Positions 1 to 12,900 of a DNA stretch of 64,000 bases are shown here, piece by piece. The stretch is from Colius striatus (taxonomy: Eukaryota; Chordata; Aves; Coliiformes; Coliidae). The notes beneath the pieces were generated by a model, which was not told where the DNA came from, ran no database searches, and was given only the letters and a program-made list of their open reading frames with translations. The stretch lies in assembly GCF_028858725.1 (NCBI RefSeq), contig NC_084766.1:23662501-23726500 (forward strand), read 5' to 3'. Position numbers and translations under genes: made by a program. Each line of letters begins with the position of its first letter. Position 1 is the stretch's first letter.

Positions 1-22
1 ACCATTCTATGATTCTATGATG
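1..22 (+). repeat. CR1 3'-terminal octamer tail at the left edge
   Basis: Two copies of ATTCTATG (4-19) followed by ATG form the octamer tail that ends sense-oriented CR1 LINEs. The body of the element, if present, lies left of the window. Confidence 0.6.
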
Positions 23-270
23 TCTTGCCTCCTGCTTTTGTGTTAAGATATCACCAAGGTGTGCTTTGCTTTCCACTTGCCTTGCTTTACCTGCACAGGG
101 AAGAGAAAGGGTCAAAGTGCAGTTTATGTCCCTGTCAACAGACAAGCACAACAAAGGCAGTCAGATGGAGCAAGTCTGTTTCACAGATCAGATGCAACCT
201 ACGAACATTATAATGCTCACATAAGTAGCCTGGCATGTCTCAAAGTTTGGCCTTTCATGGTCTATACCAA

Positions 271-985
271 GAATATCACAGAATCATAAAATGGTTCGGG
301 GTTGGAAGAGATCATCTAGTCCAACCCGCTGCAATGAGCAGGGATATCACAGAATCACAGAATGCTAAGGGCTGGAAGGGACCTCAAAAGATCATCCAGT
401 CCAACCCCCCTGCCAGAGCAGGGCCACCTAAATTAGATGACACAGGAACTCCTTCAGGTGGATTTGGAATGTCATCAGAGGAGTCTCCACAGCCCTTCTG
501 GGCAGCCCCTTCCAGTTCTCCCTCACCTGAACAGGGAAGAAGTTTTTCCTTATGTTTCTTTGGAACCTCTTCTGTTCCAGCTTGTACCCCTTGCCCCTTG
601 TCCTGTCATTGGCCATCACTGAGAACAGCCTGGCTCCATCCTCCTGACACTCACCCTTCATGTATTTGTAAACATCTTCAACTACATCAGGTTGCTCAGA
701 GCCCTGTCCAACTGGACCTTGAATGTTTCCAGGATGAAGTATCTAACATGCCTTTGGGCAATATGTTCCAGTGTTTCACTACACTCATTGTAAATATTGT
801 CTTCCTTATATCTAGTCTGAATCTACCTGCTTTCAGTTTAAAACCATTATCCCTTGTCTTACAGCAACAGGCCCTACTAAAAAGTTTGCCCCAAGCCTTT
901 TTTAAGTATTGAAAGGCTGCAATAAGATCACCATGCAGCCTTCTCTTTTCCAGGTGAATTAACCCCCAATTATCTTCAAGTTTGC
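271..985 (-). mobile_element. CR1 LINE interrupted by a second CR1 (nested insertion)
   Basis: Antisense CR1 sequence runs from a 3' end at 271-345 (GGGGTTGGAAGAGATCATCT) to GAGCAGGG, then resumes at about 674 with ACATCTTCAACTACATCAGG. It continues through TTCCAGTGTTTCACTACACT and the TCTAGTCTGAATCTACC block to about 985. Between lies a second CR1 3' end with its own octamer tail (345-360) and the block GCTGGAAGGGACCTCAAAAG (370-389), running to about 673. Both are 5'-truncated and carry no intact ORF. Confidence 0.85.
345..673 (-). mobile_element. Inner, younger CR1 3' fragment
   Basis: It starts with the tail repeat ATCACAGAATCACAGAAT (antisense of ATTCTGTGATTCTGTGAT) and the standard 3' block, then CCCCCCTGCCAGAGCAGGGC, GGCAGCCCCTTCCAGTTCTC and CACTCACCCTTCATGTATTT. 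These are typical of the younger avian CR1 subfamilies. It is about 330 bp, truncated at its 5' end, and interrupts the outer CR1. Confidence 0.8.
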
Positions 986-3900
986 CCTAAAAATCTTGGG
1001 AGATCTAACGAAAAGCTTTACTACTCTATCTCCATGCAACTCAGCACATTGAAGCTCACACCTTAGTCTTTTCCAAGAAAAGCAGGAAGAGTAGCTACTC
1101 TGGGCTGCAAGATAACTACTCCCAGGAAGCAAGAATGGCTCTAAGTGCAGAAGGCAGGTTGGAACACTTCTTTTGAGCCTGCTTCTGTAGCATAAACAAA
1201 CAAACATAAACAGAAAAAACACCAAGAGGAAGTAAAACCAAAATGAAACACACAAACTTTCCTTTCCCTGGGGAGTATACAAACATAAAACAGATGCAGA
1301 GATCCAGGGTTTCCCCCCCACCCCAGTGCAGTTCTGAAATGAGCTTCTAAAGTTATGATCCCACGTATTATATAGGAAACCATATAGAAAATAGACGAGG
1401 AGAAAGTGTTTCCTGCCTTTATAACTACATTTCACTGCCAATTTTGTACTGGATGGTTACACACAGATGCTGCAAGTATTTGGCCCTGATACTGGTTGTT
1501 TGCCAGCTGCAACGACTGAAGAATTAGATCAGCTTCTGTACAGTGCCATAAAATGAACAATGGCTGTTGTAATTCCATATCTTACGGATTCTTCCATGTG
1601 TTCATTTTTTTTGAATGATGAATGTAAATATTAAAATGCTGTGATATTTTTAAACTTGGCTTTAGAATACTGGAGTGACTCTGTGGGAAAATCATTTGTC
1701 CCTGGCTGTGTAACAATCACTTTCCACTAGTCAAAACTCTGGCTACAATCTGTTTCTAATTAATCAGTAAGACAAGACAGGGTGAGTCTTGTGCTGAGAC
1801 AATGTCACGTATAGTGGACTCACTGTAAAGCATGCCAAACAAAGATACGTTTAGTGCACTAAAAGGAACAGTCTAATTATCAACTTAATCCTCAAGTCTT
1901 AAATTCTTTTGAAAAAAATAATGCACATTAAAGCCAATAATCTGGATACTATTTTACATTACATGTTTTGACTCTAACACCAAAGCAAAATATTTAGAGT
2001 TTTACCATAAAATTATCTAACTCTTCCAGAAGCCTTGCAGAGTACAGGAAATTCAAAAGTGTTGATAATTTATATCCTTGTTCAAAGCTAGGTCTTTCAC
2101 TATTCACCTTCAATAACATTTGGAGTTGATAGAGCCAAAACAGTTCTCAGAGCTCACAGGGTAAAAGATGTGATACCTCAAAAGTTAATGAAAATAGAGA
2201 AATTTTTTTTTAATAGTTAGTGAAAGCCACTTTTATTTTTTGGCCAGCAATAGTTCTGAGTTGCTGAATAGAGCTCTTTTGCAAACCAACCTTACTGACA
2301 CAGATGGTTCAGCTAAAGTAAGGCATAGCATTCATCTATCAGCTATTTGCAGGGACAGATCATAAGAGAAAAATGATTTACTTTAGAAAATGGGAGTAAT
2401 GGAAAGTCTGTCTATGTTCACATTTATTTTGTTCTTGTTCCTTTTATGCCTGAGCACTATAGTGAGTGCTGTGTGTCATTGCTCTTTGGGATGCTGGAAA
2501 TAGAATAGGAATTGCTCCAGCAACAGAGCTTCGAAATGACAGTCAGCGAGTGTGTTTGTGAAAGAGGAGTTATGTCTGTTTATTATTCTGTCCTCTTTTG
2601 AAGAAGACCAGAGCTGTCCTATAATCTCTTAAAATTAAACTCTTTTCAAGCTCTTTCCAGAGAAGTATTTCAATTTTGTTGTAAATATGAATAGAAGTCC
2701 AGGGTACTGTTTCTGAACTTAAAACAAAATATTGAACAGTTATTTCTACATGGAGAAAGCAGTGAAATAACATGTAGGCTTGTTTAACTTCTGTTTATGC
2801 TATAGCATAGCAGTGTCAGAAAAAAACGGTATTCTGAGTGTTCATGTTATGTTGCAGATTAAAATCACAGATGATGGGAAGACCTACAGGTTGCTTTGTC
2901 TACCGACAGTTAAACATTTCAGCTGACTTTTATGTATGAAGCAGTTCTCATGAGTGGGTGGGCTTTGTGGGTAGAAACTCTCCCAGGACCAAGATCTCAC
3001 TTGATAATCTGGCTCCGGATGTAAAAATGTTAGCCATTGGAAACTCAATCCAGCAAGGGACTTCTTTTTTCTTTCCTTCTTTCTTTCAAACCTTCCATCT
3101 ATGCAGCATATACCCTTTCCCCCCCATTTCTCTAGGTCTGCTTCCTTATCAGCAAAATTAACAAAAAGGATTTGTTACAGATTTGTTTTGCAAGATTTCT
3201 CATAATTGACATGAGCACATGAACAATACGTGTCTTAATTAGACCACTGTAATCTCTTTTAACTTTTTGTCTGCAATAACTTTCCCCAGTGCTGCACTCT
3301 GCCCAGAGCTGGACTGTGTGTTTCTTGGGGATAGAAATTTGTGTGAAAATCCTAGTTTCACTGAATATAAAGACAGTTTTGTGCTGTGGGATTTTACTAC
3401 TTGTCCTTCCATCTGTAAATTCAAGGCATCTAGTCTGCCTTTGGGTTATAAAAGTGTGAATAATAATAGTAATTCACGGGAAAAAGTAATTGTATCTGAA
3501 AAGGGTGAGTAAAACCATAATAAAGCCTACTGAGGCTAAACTAAATAGCATGAGTCATTTCTCAACAGGGACTATATCTATGGCATACATTGAGCGTGGG
3601 ATGCTAGGGACAGAAAAGCTCATTGTGGGTACCTGGGCTCAGCATTTTTGCAAGACAAAGAGAAAGCTTTATTAAATATACTGTGCATTTAAAAAAAAAA
3701 AAAAATCAAATAATTGAAAAAAACTCAAAAAAAAAAAACCAGGAAAACCAAACCAGAACACCACTAAGCAACACAAAGCAACTGAGAGGGATGATGGCTG
3801 CTAGGTACTTTTCATCAGGTATTCTCAGCTAGATAATTGAAAACATTTTGGTCACCTGTGGTTGGTTTTTTTTGTTTTCAGCTTCTAAACTCAATAGAAT

Positions 3901-6900
3901 AAAAATAGGAGGGTACATCTCTCCAGTGCTGTGATTCTGGCTGTTCATGGAACAGCCATAGCCTGCAGGGAAACAGGAGCAGATAGGTCATAGCAGATGA
4001 TGCCAGACATTCCTGGTTCACAGAGAGATATCAGGGCTCTGGCATCAGTCTGTAAGATTTTGTGGGCAAGGACTTAGCTGAATTTCAAACAACTAATGGT
4101 ATTAAGTGAGGAGACCCTGTTTCAAGCTAAAATATTTATGTTGCTTATGTTTTATACACAACTTCTACAGAGATCTTCATATGCTGTTGCAATTAAATAC
4201 AAATATAATAAATATTTTTCTTAAAATCAAAAGTATTGTGGTTTAATCAGTTACAGGAGCTTCTGATATGTTAATTGACATTAGCTATGACATCTCTATT
4301 GAAGGCAATGTTTTCATATACAGAAACACAATCTATACAATTTCTCAGTTAAAAGATACTAGAAAAATGGGGTTTCATTGTCAATATACTACATTTTGCT
4401 ATCCAAAACATGATATAAGCTTATTTTTTTTAAAGTGTATACCAATTTGTCTGCTTATAACATCTCCTCCTGATGATTAAAATCATTGCAAACAAGTAGA
4501 CATTTTCTAACAGCAATGGATAGGCTTGGATACTTTTGTTTCCATTTCTAGAGAACATAGATATCATACAAAGAAGTTTACCCAGACACCAAAGGCTGGA
4601 AGCGTTATTCTTTTCACAGACAGTTCTGTTGCTCCTTTCTCTTGTAAGGACCTTCTGACCCCATGACAACTAATGTCTCCTGTCCCATGCATAATAAGTA
4701 TATTTCAGATTAGGTAAAGATTTTCCAACTCGCCTCCTTCATTGTAACCTGAACCACAACTGATGGTAGTTGAACCATATGTTACTCTAACTTGTTTTAA
4801 TGTTGGGGTTTTTTTTAAATATCAGCAACTCACAGAGGACATTTCATGGTTTTCTATTTGAAACAGGAAGAGTGCAATAAAAGAGGTGGCTGTCTGAACA
4901 GTTAACAGGAATGTGAAAGTATACTACCAAGGAAACAAACCCATAGAACTAATCCTGACAAATAGCATGAAACTCTAATGCTATACAAGTTCACTGTGTA
5001 AAAAAATTGCTGCAGTTTCTCCAGGAACTGAACTGAGCATCTGTGGCTTGAACTTTATGTATACGGTCAGGCAATCCACAAATAGCATTAACAAGCAGTG
5101 CAAGGGAGTGGTTTGTTGGTAGGTTGTTTGGGTTTGAGGAGTGACTTTTGATGGATTTGTGACATATATGACTGTCTCTTTTGTTAAAGGAATGGAATTG
5201 AGAAAGAAAAACAACATGAGAATGTGGATTGAAAGTGTAGAAATGTTCATTTAGTTTTATTGCACATTTTCTGTGGTCCTCAAGGCACAGATAATCTTCA
5301 GTAGCTCTGCTGTGACTGCCCAGGTATATGTCTTCACACAATAACAAATACAAGGTGATTTGAGATAGTGTGAAACCCGTTAGAGAAATAAACTGTGAGT
5401 TTTCTTTCCATCTGAGTACATTAACTGTACTCTGGTGTAAGTTAATTTGTTGATAATTGTGATTGCAGAATGCTGGATAAGTTTGTTCCAGATCTTATGG
5501 ATTTATAGTCACATGTCAGCATTAAACAAGTTTATACAAGTTTATGTAACCTTTCTGTTAAATTTCTCAGTGAAAAAAAACCCAAAATATTTCAGTAAAT
5601 TCATTCAGCTGTACTGGCAAGACTCCTCCTGTGTCTGAAAATCTATTGCTTATCTAAATAGAAAAATATATTTCATTACTTGTATATATTCTGCCCCTTG
5701 AAACAGAAGTAAAAATAGTAATTTTAGGAATTATGAACTTACTCAAGCCCACAGGCATCCTGTAATATGTTATCATAGACTTGCCTGAAATTGGGAAAAC
5801 CTATGGGAGATTCTGATATCTTCCCAATAAAGTTTCTGAGTAAACATCCTAGGGATTCATCAACATAAGAAAAGAACATGTCTGCAATTATTATGAAATT
5901 GAGTAGTCATGAGCATTATAAACTGAAGTCACGGTTTTCACAGTGAACCGATTGTACCTGCTTTTTAATTCTGTATGTGCCTGGCTAACCAATGTTTAAG
6001 CAGATTGTCAGTAACATTTTCAGTCTGCAGCTTGGTTTCATCTGTAGTAGAACAGCTAAAGAAGAAAAAAAAAACTGACATTCTTACATGTACACAACAA
6101 TTAATTGCTTGAAGACTGATCTTTGAGCTAGACTCCTTGAAGCACTTTATAGCTAAACAGCAATCTTGTATTGCTCACAGAGCACCCATTGTGGACTCCT
6201 AAGGAAAGTTACAGGGTGATGCCATGTGAGAAACTCCCAAACTAATGGGATCATTTCATGTTAAATGAAATGACATCACAAATGCCAATGTGATGTGAGT
6301 ACACCATGTATGGAAGTTTTCAGGGCATACAGAATACTTTATAGTACGGCTCTCCTCATGTCAGTTTCTGCACATGGGCAAACAGAGCGCTAAGCCCATC
6401 TATAGAAGAAGAAAAGTCTTATCACGCCACAGGCTTCCTCAGTTGTCTTTAGATGCAATTAGCAAGTATACCTCATTTGCCTAGTCTAGTCTTACTTAGT
6501 TACTATGAGAATACCTAGTTACTATGAAAAATCTTTTTAGTACAAAAAGATAATATTCTGCAACTGTCACTCCTGGTTGCTGTATCTTCTAAGTCAATAA
6601 GCAAATCACAAGAAGTGAAGAAATATCTTCTTTAATACTGAGGGCAGATCAAATTTATCTTCTCAAATCACTGTTGGCCATCAGGAAAAAAAAGTAAATT
6701 CTGATCGATTCTGTCTATCAAAATACTTAGTAACATCTGTTTGTTACAGATATACTTCATATCTTAAACTTATAAGTTTAAGAAAGAGGTTGTTCATTCA
6801 CATTAACACGCTCTTTCCAAATAGTTTAATTTGCTTGGAGGCTTGAGAACCTGATGAGACTTTAATTGAAGTCAAACAAAGATTTTCATTACATCCACTG

Positions 6901-9900
6901 GAAATTCAATCAAGCACTTGGTCTGCAAATAACATGGATCTAGATGTAATCAGTCATATTTTTGTTTACATTGCTATTTACCACATGTCCTGCAACTAAA
7001 TTTTTAATGGCTTGTGTGAGAAACAGTATTTGAAAAGGTCGTGATATATTAACTAAGACTATTGACATTTTTCTGAAATGTTTTTCAATTCAGTGGTTTT
7101 CAATAAAGAGCATGATCTATATTGGCTCACTTAATAGACTGAGTTACATACATTAGAAGGTTACTTAAGTAGGATACTGTGAACACCCTATAAGAATGGT
7201 CTTATTATTAACACCAAGATGGGTTGCAAAGGTTCAAGTGCTTATCTAGAGGTGCACCAAATACATACACATAAGCCAATAAGAGTAGTCTTTGTATCAG
7301 TGGTCTAAACCCCTCCTCAGGCAGACTTTGCTGCAAGTGCACTCCTCCTCCTCAACTTCTCAGTTGCCAATGAAAACTGCTAAGTACTTTGCTATTTCTC
7401 CCATTAATGCAGAGACAGAACAAAAAAAAACCCCAAAACTTATCCTTAATGACCTTTTAGTATTTGGAAACTTCATTCACAAAGTGTTGAAGGAAGTATG
7501 TCCTGTGCTCATAAGGCACAGGAGGGATCGAGAAAAGGGAAATGTATATTTGAGCTTTACTACAACAAATCCCTCTTACACAAGTCCTTCATTTCCAGAA
7601 GGGCACCAAGCAGCCAAACATCCTTCCCTGTTCTGCAGCACCAACCTGACCTCAGTTGCAAGGGACAGCTGAGCCTATGATGCCATCTTGAGAAACAAGA
7701 AATAACCAGCTAAGGAAAATAAGAAAGTAGTTTATGGGTACAGTTGCAAAACATTACTTTCCTCCATGAGAAAAGGGAATTTTAATTTAATTAAGTATAA
7801 GAAATCTTCAATTTAAATTCACATCCATCTCTGCGTAGCAAAAGATAATACAACATTCCTTGTCCATGTAAGGACTTTGCAATTTGGACACCAGCACAGA
7901 AAGAACTAGCGGTAATATTCTTGGAAAATATCCATCCTAGTTGCCTGGGCTAGTTCACTAGTGTAGCACTTTTCCTGACTAATGAGCTAGCTGTAGTGTA
8001 GTATATGTCTCTCTCCAAATGTCAGTCCCTGTCTGTTTTGTTGTTGGTAGGGGTTTTTTGTGTTTCAATAATGTCTATTAAGTCATTAACAACAACAAAA
8101 TATTATACCATCGTGCATTACAAGTCAATATTGAAATTCAGAGAAAAATATAACCTGCTTCTACAGCTTGTCATTTGGAAGAAATAATACATGATCCACT
8201 AATCAAGCAGCATAACTAAAATTATAAATCAGTAAACTTGAAATCCCCAGAGCACCATCTTTCTGTCAGCCTTTCCCCAAGGCTCCCAGAGTTGAATGAT
8301 GTCTGCCAGAGAAGTAGTGTGAAATGCTGCAACACTGATAAATAAAATACAATCATCACATCTCAAAGTTCAGATTTGTTTTTCCACTTTCTAAAGTATT
8401 ATTACTAAGTTATTGTTTCAATATTTATATATATCTTGTCTCAACATTTCTTAATGCCTTTATTCTGTGTTATCTCCATTTCTTTGTTTTATCGTGATAG
8501 GCAGTTTCAAGAAGAGAAAAGGACCATGCAAGTCAGTCACACATTGCAGGTATCACTTAAATATCTTTCCACAGACCTTTTCTGGAAGGTTTCAGGTCCA
8601 GTCTCATACCTGATGATAACCAATTACAGCATTTTATTATAAAAAAAAAACAAAAAACAAAAAACCACAACCAAACAACAGCAATGTTTTTTTTTTCTTC
8701 ATTCTAATGGCACATTTCACCTCCTATGCAACTCATATATCAGTGTGGAAGAAAAGAAGAGGAAAGAGTTGTAAAATGTTAGCCACTATACTGATGTTTT
8801 AGGAAAATCCATCTTGCCATTTGCATGAAGGTTAATCATGGCTCAATGACTACATTTTAATTTTGTAGGTTTTCAACACTGACAACAGATGAATCTCTTC
8901 TTTCAGTTCCTTTACATTCTAAGCCTCTACTTCCAGGGCATTATCAGTATTAGTGCTTTTACTAGGAAACTAAAACAAGTTAGTATTTTACTTCTTTCAC
9001 ATAGCAATAGACACAGACTCAGTTCTCTCAATGGCAAGATTTCAGGATAAATACCTGCATATGGACAGCAAGTGTATTTTTAACTTACATTACTGTTCCT
9101 CTTCAAAAAAAGCACCTAAGCACAGGAATTAACCTTCAATCCCCCACTTGGACAAAATTCCCAAAATGCATCACACAGAGGTTTTTAAGTCTTTGGAAAG
9201 TCAATAGACCTTAAGCAGGTCTCAAAAATGGAAAAAAGAAGGACTTATGTATTGTTAAAAGCAGGACTGTTGAAAAGTCTTTGCAGATCAGATATCTTAC
9301 TTGGTGAAGGGATTCCCAAAAACAACCCCACGAATAGCTGAAATGGCTGTGTCAGCATAGAGCAGGATTTTGCAAACCTTCATTCAGTCATTTATTCCCT
9401 ATGCACCAGCTGTGATAATTCTGAGAAGGATTGAATTCACATGGCACTGAATAGTCCTCTATCCTATAGAGATGTCTATGGGTTATATGAAGCAATACTC
9501 TTACAGCCATTGCAATGAGGAAATAACTTTTTGGTTCTTTATTCATAAATGAATTTTAACTATAAAATATTCATTGTATTTTTTGTTATTATTGGAGAAA
9601 AAAAACAACTGGTACAAATCTCTGTTTTAAATCAAAACCCAACTGCTGTTCTTTTTAATATTTTACTTTCTTCTGTTAAAAAAAATCAGACGGATCATCA
9701 CAGACTTTACTAAACAAGGGACAAAGAGTGCAAGATCAGTCACATTTTCTCTGCTTTAGTTTAACTACTGAAGTCCATGCAGACTGTTTTAAATATATAT
9801 TATATTCTGAAGTCCATTCAAGAATTTCTCAAGTATTCTTGTTTTCATTTTACTTAGAGGTCCAAAATCCCCCTGATAAGCCCTCACACTGGTTATTCAA

Positions 9901-12900
9901 AAGAGCAGGATGCTTTCTAGCTCTTCTGCCGGTATCTCACTGACAGTAAAGCAGAAGGCACTCAAAAGTGGGTGGGTAAGAATTTATCCAAAAGTTGGAT
10001 CCATAAAATAAATACACTGGTGAACTTTTTTTAATGAAAAAACATTGCAAATCAATGCAGGTAAGTCAGCTCAGAAGCAGCTTTCAGACTGTGGATCTTT
10101 ACAAACAGTAAAATATTTAGTAGTGAGCAATAAAAGCTACGCAAAAATTATATGAGGTGAAATCATTAGCAGAATTGCAATAGGCAATAAATAGAGATCT
10201 GCACTTGTACATGTAATCAGGTCAGGTTTTCAGAGGCAGCAAAAAGAATACAAGCAACAAATGTGAATCTTTAAGAATATGCACAGCCATGGCAATTTAC
10301 AGCTTGCTGCTCCCTCAGATATTGGGGGCAGAGAAGCAGCGATTCACAGCTCATTTGCTATCTCTGAAAGTGCTGGACAAACCAAGGCAGAAATATTGAA
10401 TGTAAGTTCTTCATTGTGACCTATAAAAAATGCCTGTTGTCCTTAGATATTTTCAGTAGTTGAATAATTCAGCTCATTCCTTGCAGGCTGAGGCATCAAA
10501 TAGAGAAAACGCTAAGATGACTTCTTGTGAAAAGCAATTATCTTTTTCCACTGAACCAGAAAAACTACACAGAGTTACTTGAGACATTTTATTTAAATTC
10601 ACCCAAAATACAAGATAGTTTTTATTGCAAAATAGCTTGCAACTAGTTGTTTGACATAGTATGCTCATATTTGTTGGCCTTCCACATGCAAAAAGCTGTG
10701 AATCACAGCTTATAAAGATAAACTGAGTCTGTCAGCTCTTTATGAACAGTCTTCTATTAAGAAATATTTCTAATTTCAATAGATGTCTTCACCGTATGAT
10801 TTTTTACTTTTTTTTATGCATCCACTTATCCTGATAATAAAAGTCATCATAGAGTAAAAGAAATGAGGACCAAAGACATCTCAAGGGTCTGGTGCTCCTT
10901 CCTTTTTCCCAGTCCAGAGGACCAGGATGCATGAAGTCCTCACAGAAAATCTGTTCTCGTATGTTAAGTTACTCTTAAAACTGCTGATAGCAGTTTTCTT
11001 TATTAGACCAAGGTCTTTTACATGGTAGTAAATGGAGATGTTCTAGCTGAAAAGGGCACCAAGAGATCTGGGACTAGGAGTAAAGTCTCAGCAAATCTCA
11101 GCCCAGTGCTCTGTGAGGTTACAGGGGGTCCTTATGCTGGTTTGTCAGTGGGAAGTAAAATCCATTGAAAATCAAACCTTCAGACTCCTCTTTTGTTCAG
11201 CCTACATCTCATCAAATGCAAAGGCAATCAGACAGGGAAGCTGAGGTGTTCTGGGATGGGATTGTCGTTCCCTTTTTTACTACAGTAGCCCCATTTTGGG
11301 TAGAAACTTATCTTGGAAAAAGGCGGAAAAGATTGATAATTTCCAAAGTGTCATAGTATGAGGCTCTCATTACACCTCTGCTAGTTTTCTTCCAGGCATT
11401 TAGAAGCAGATTGTTGCTAATATCATTATAATCACTTAGCTGAATCTGACTGAACTTTCTAGGCAACAATGGAAGCACTGTGTTACTAGCTCTCAGGTCA
11501 TGCTATAGACACATTTGTAACAGTTGCTAGATCTTAAGGAAAAAAATCGGTTCTCCTGTCTGCAATGCAGTGTTTTAGCTGCAGTGCAGATCACTTACAT
11601 CTATTCTCCCTGTCCAAGTCTCAGAGAGGTCAGCTCTTTGTGAACATCCCTCTGCAATGGCTTTCCACGTTCTAGTGTCCTTTCATAATAGGTGTGATTA
11701 GAGGGTACATATTGCCTTTCTCTCTGTGCTAGCTTATTGCTCACCTGATGGCTCAATTCCTGCTTTTCCATATGACTCTTCAGTGTACCTTCATTGCTGA
11801 GGCTACATTTAAAAGTGTCTCCAGACACTCTTCTAGCATAAGAAGCTACATATGTAGTGGATATCAAACAATTCATATGCTTCATTCTTTGATATGCCTT
11901 TGGGTCTCACTTTACACAATGTATGGGAGAACAGAATCAAACTTTTCTCTTGTCAGTTGGGACAGTTTTGCGCAGCTACACAGTTCCTTCATTTTTAACC
12001 CATCATGTTTGGAACAGCAAGAATTGGATGGAAATCATTAGAATAGTAAAAACAAGTTACCTACGTATAATATAGTGTTAAGAGGCAAGAAAACTGGTCT
12101 TAATTTTGATTTTCACTTTCATTTCTTCCCTTTCTTCTGTAAAACAGTGAAAGTATAGACCTATGTCTAAAATGGGGGAAGACGGGTTTTCATTACTCAG
12201 AATCCAGACAAAAAACCATTTTCCCACAAATTTAAACAGACTCGGTGAGGCTGACACTAGTTTCTCTTCTGCTTACTTTCTTAACACTTTCCCAAAACAC
12301 TATTCTGATGAGTAGCTCCTCTCTGCAAGTATACCTCCAGGAGCTTTGTTTATTATTTAGTTTGATTTTTGATCTGACCATTGATGCAGATAATTGAAAA
12401 GCAGTCTTTTAAATGCAGAAGGAACCAACCCATAAAATCATGCTTTTTCAAGAAACATTTGTATGGATATATGTACAGTCATATACATATATATATATAT
12501 ACACACAAGCACAGAGAATGATAAACATTTTACAATCCATTTCAACCACTGTCGTTGAATACAAGAAGCATGAGCCTCCCCCTCCAGGCAGTTTCTGTAT
12601 GTGCCTGTAAAAGGTGGCTACACTGTACTTTATACAAATGTTAGTATTGCTGGAAAACCTGTAACACTGTGGAAGCAGAGTCAGGAAAGTTTCTTCCACG
12701 AGCAGGCTGAACCAGAGCTAAATGCTGCATTACACCAACTGAAAGAGGGTGCTTGCTTTCTTCCTGAATTTACCCTCTGCTATGCCACTTCAAGTCTGCA
12801 AGTGTCTAGAAGTACAGTCATGACTTATTCCTATATTCTAGTGGTGAGTGCATAGTAAAATTTCATTACCTTAAAAGACAGGACCTCAAAAAACTGGGGA

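Noticed and set aside
235..912. 225-codon plus-strand ORF
   Set aside because: It runs through antisense CR1 sequence, which lacks stops because of its composition. The peptide resembles no CR1 or host protein.
3490..3740. Possible retrocopy suggested by A-runs at 3691 and 3727
   Set aside because: The upstream sequence resembles no known gene or SINE, and no target-site duplication was seen. Kept only as a low-complexity note.
7292..7672. 126-codon plus-strand ORF in the downstream flank
   Set aside because: No family resemblance, no splice context and low-complexity Ser/Thr content. Treated as chance.
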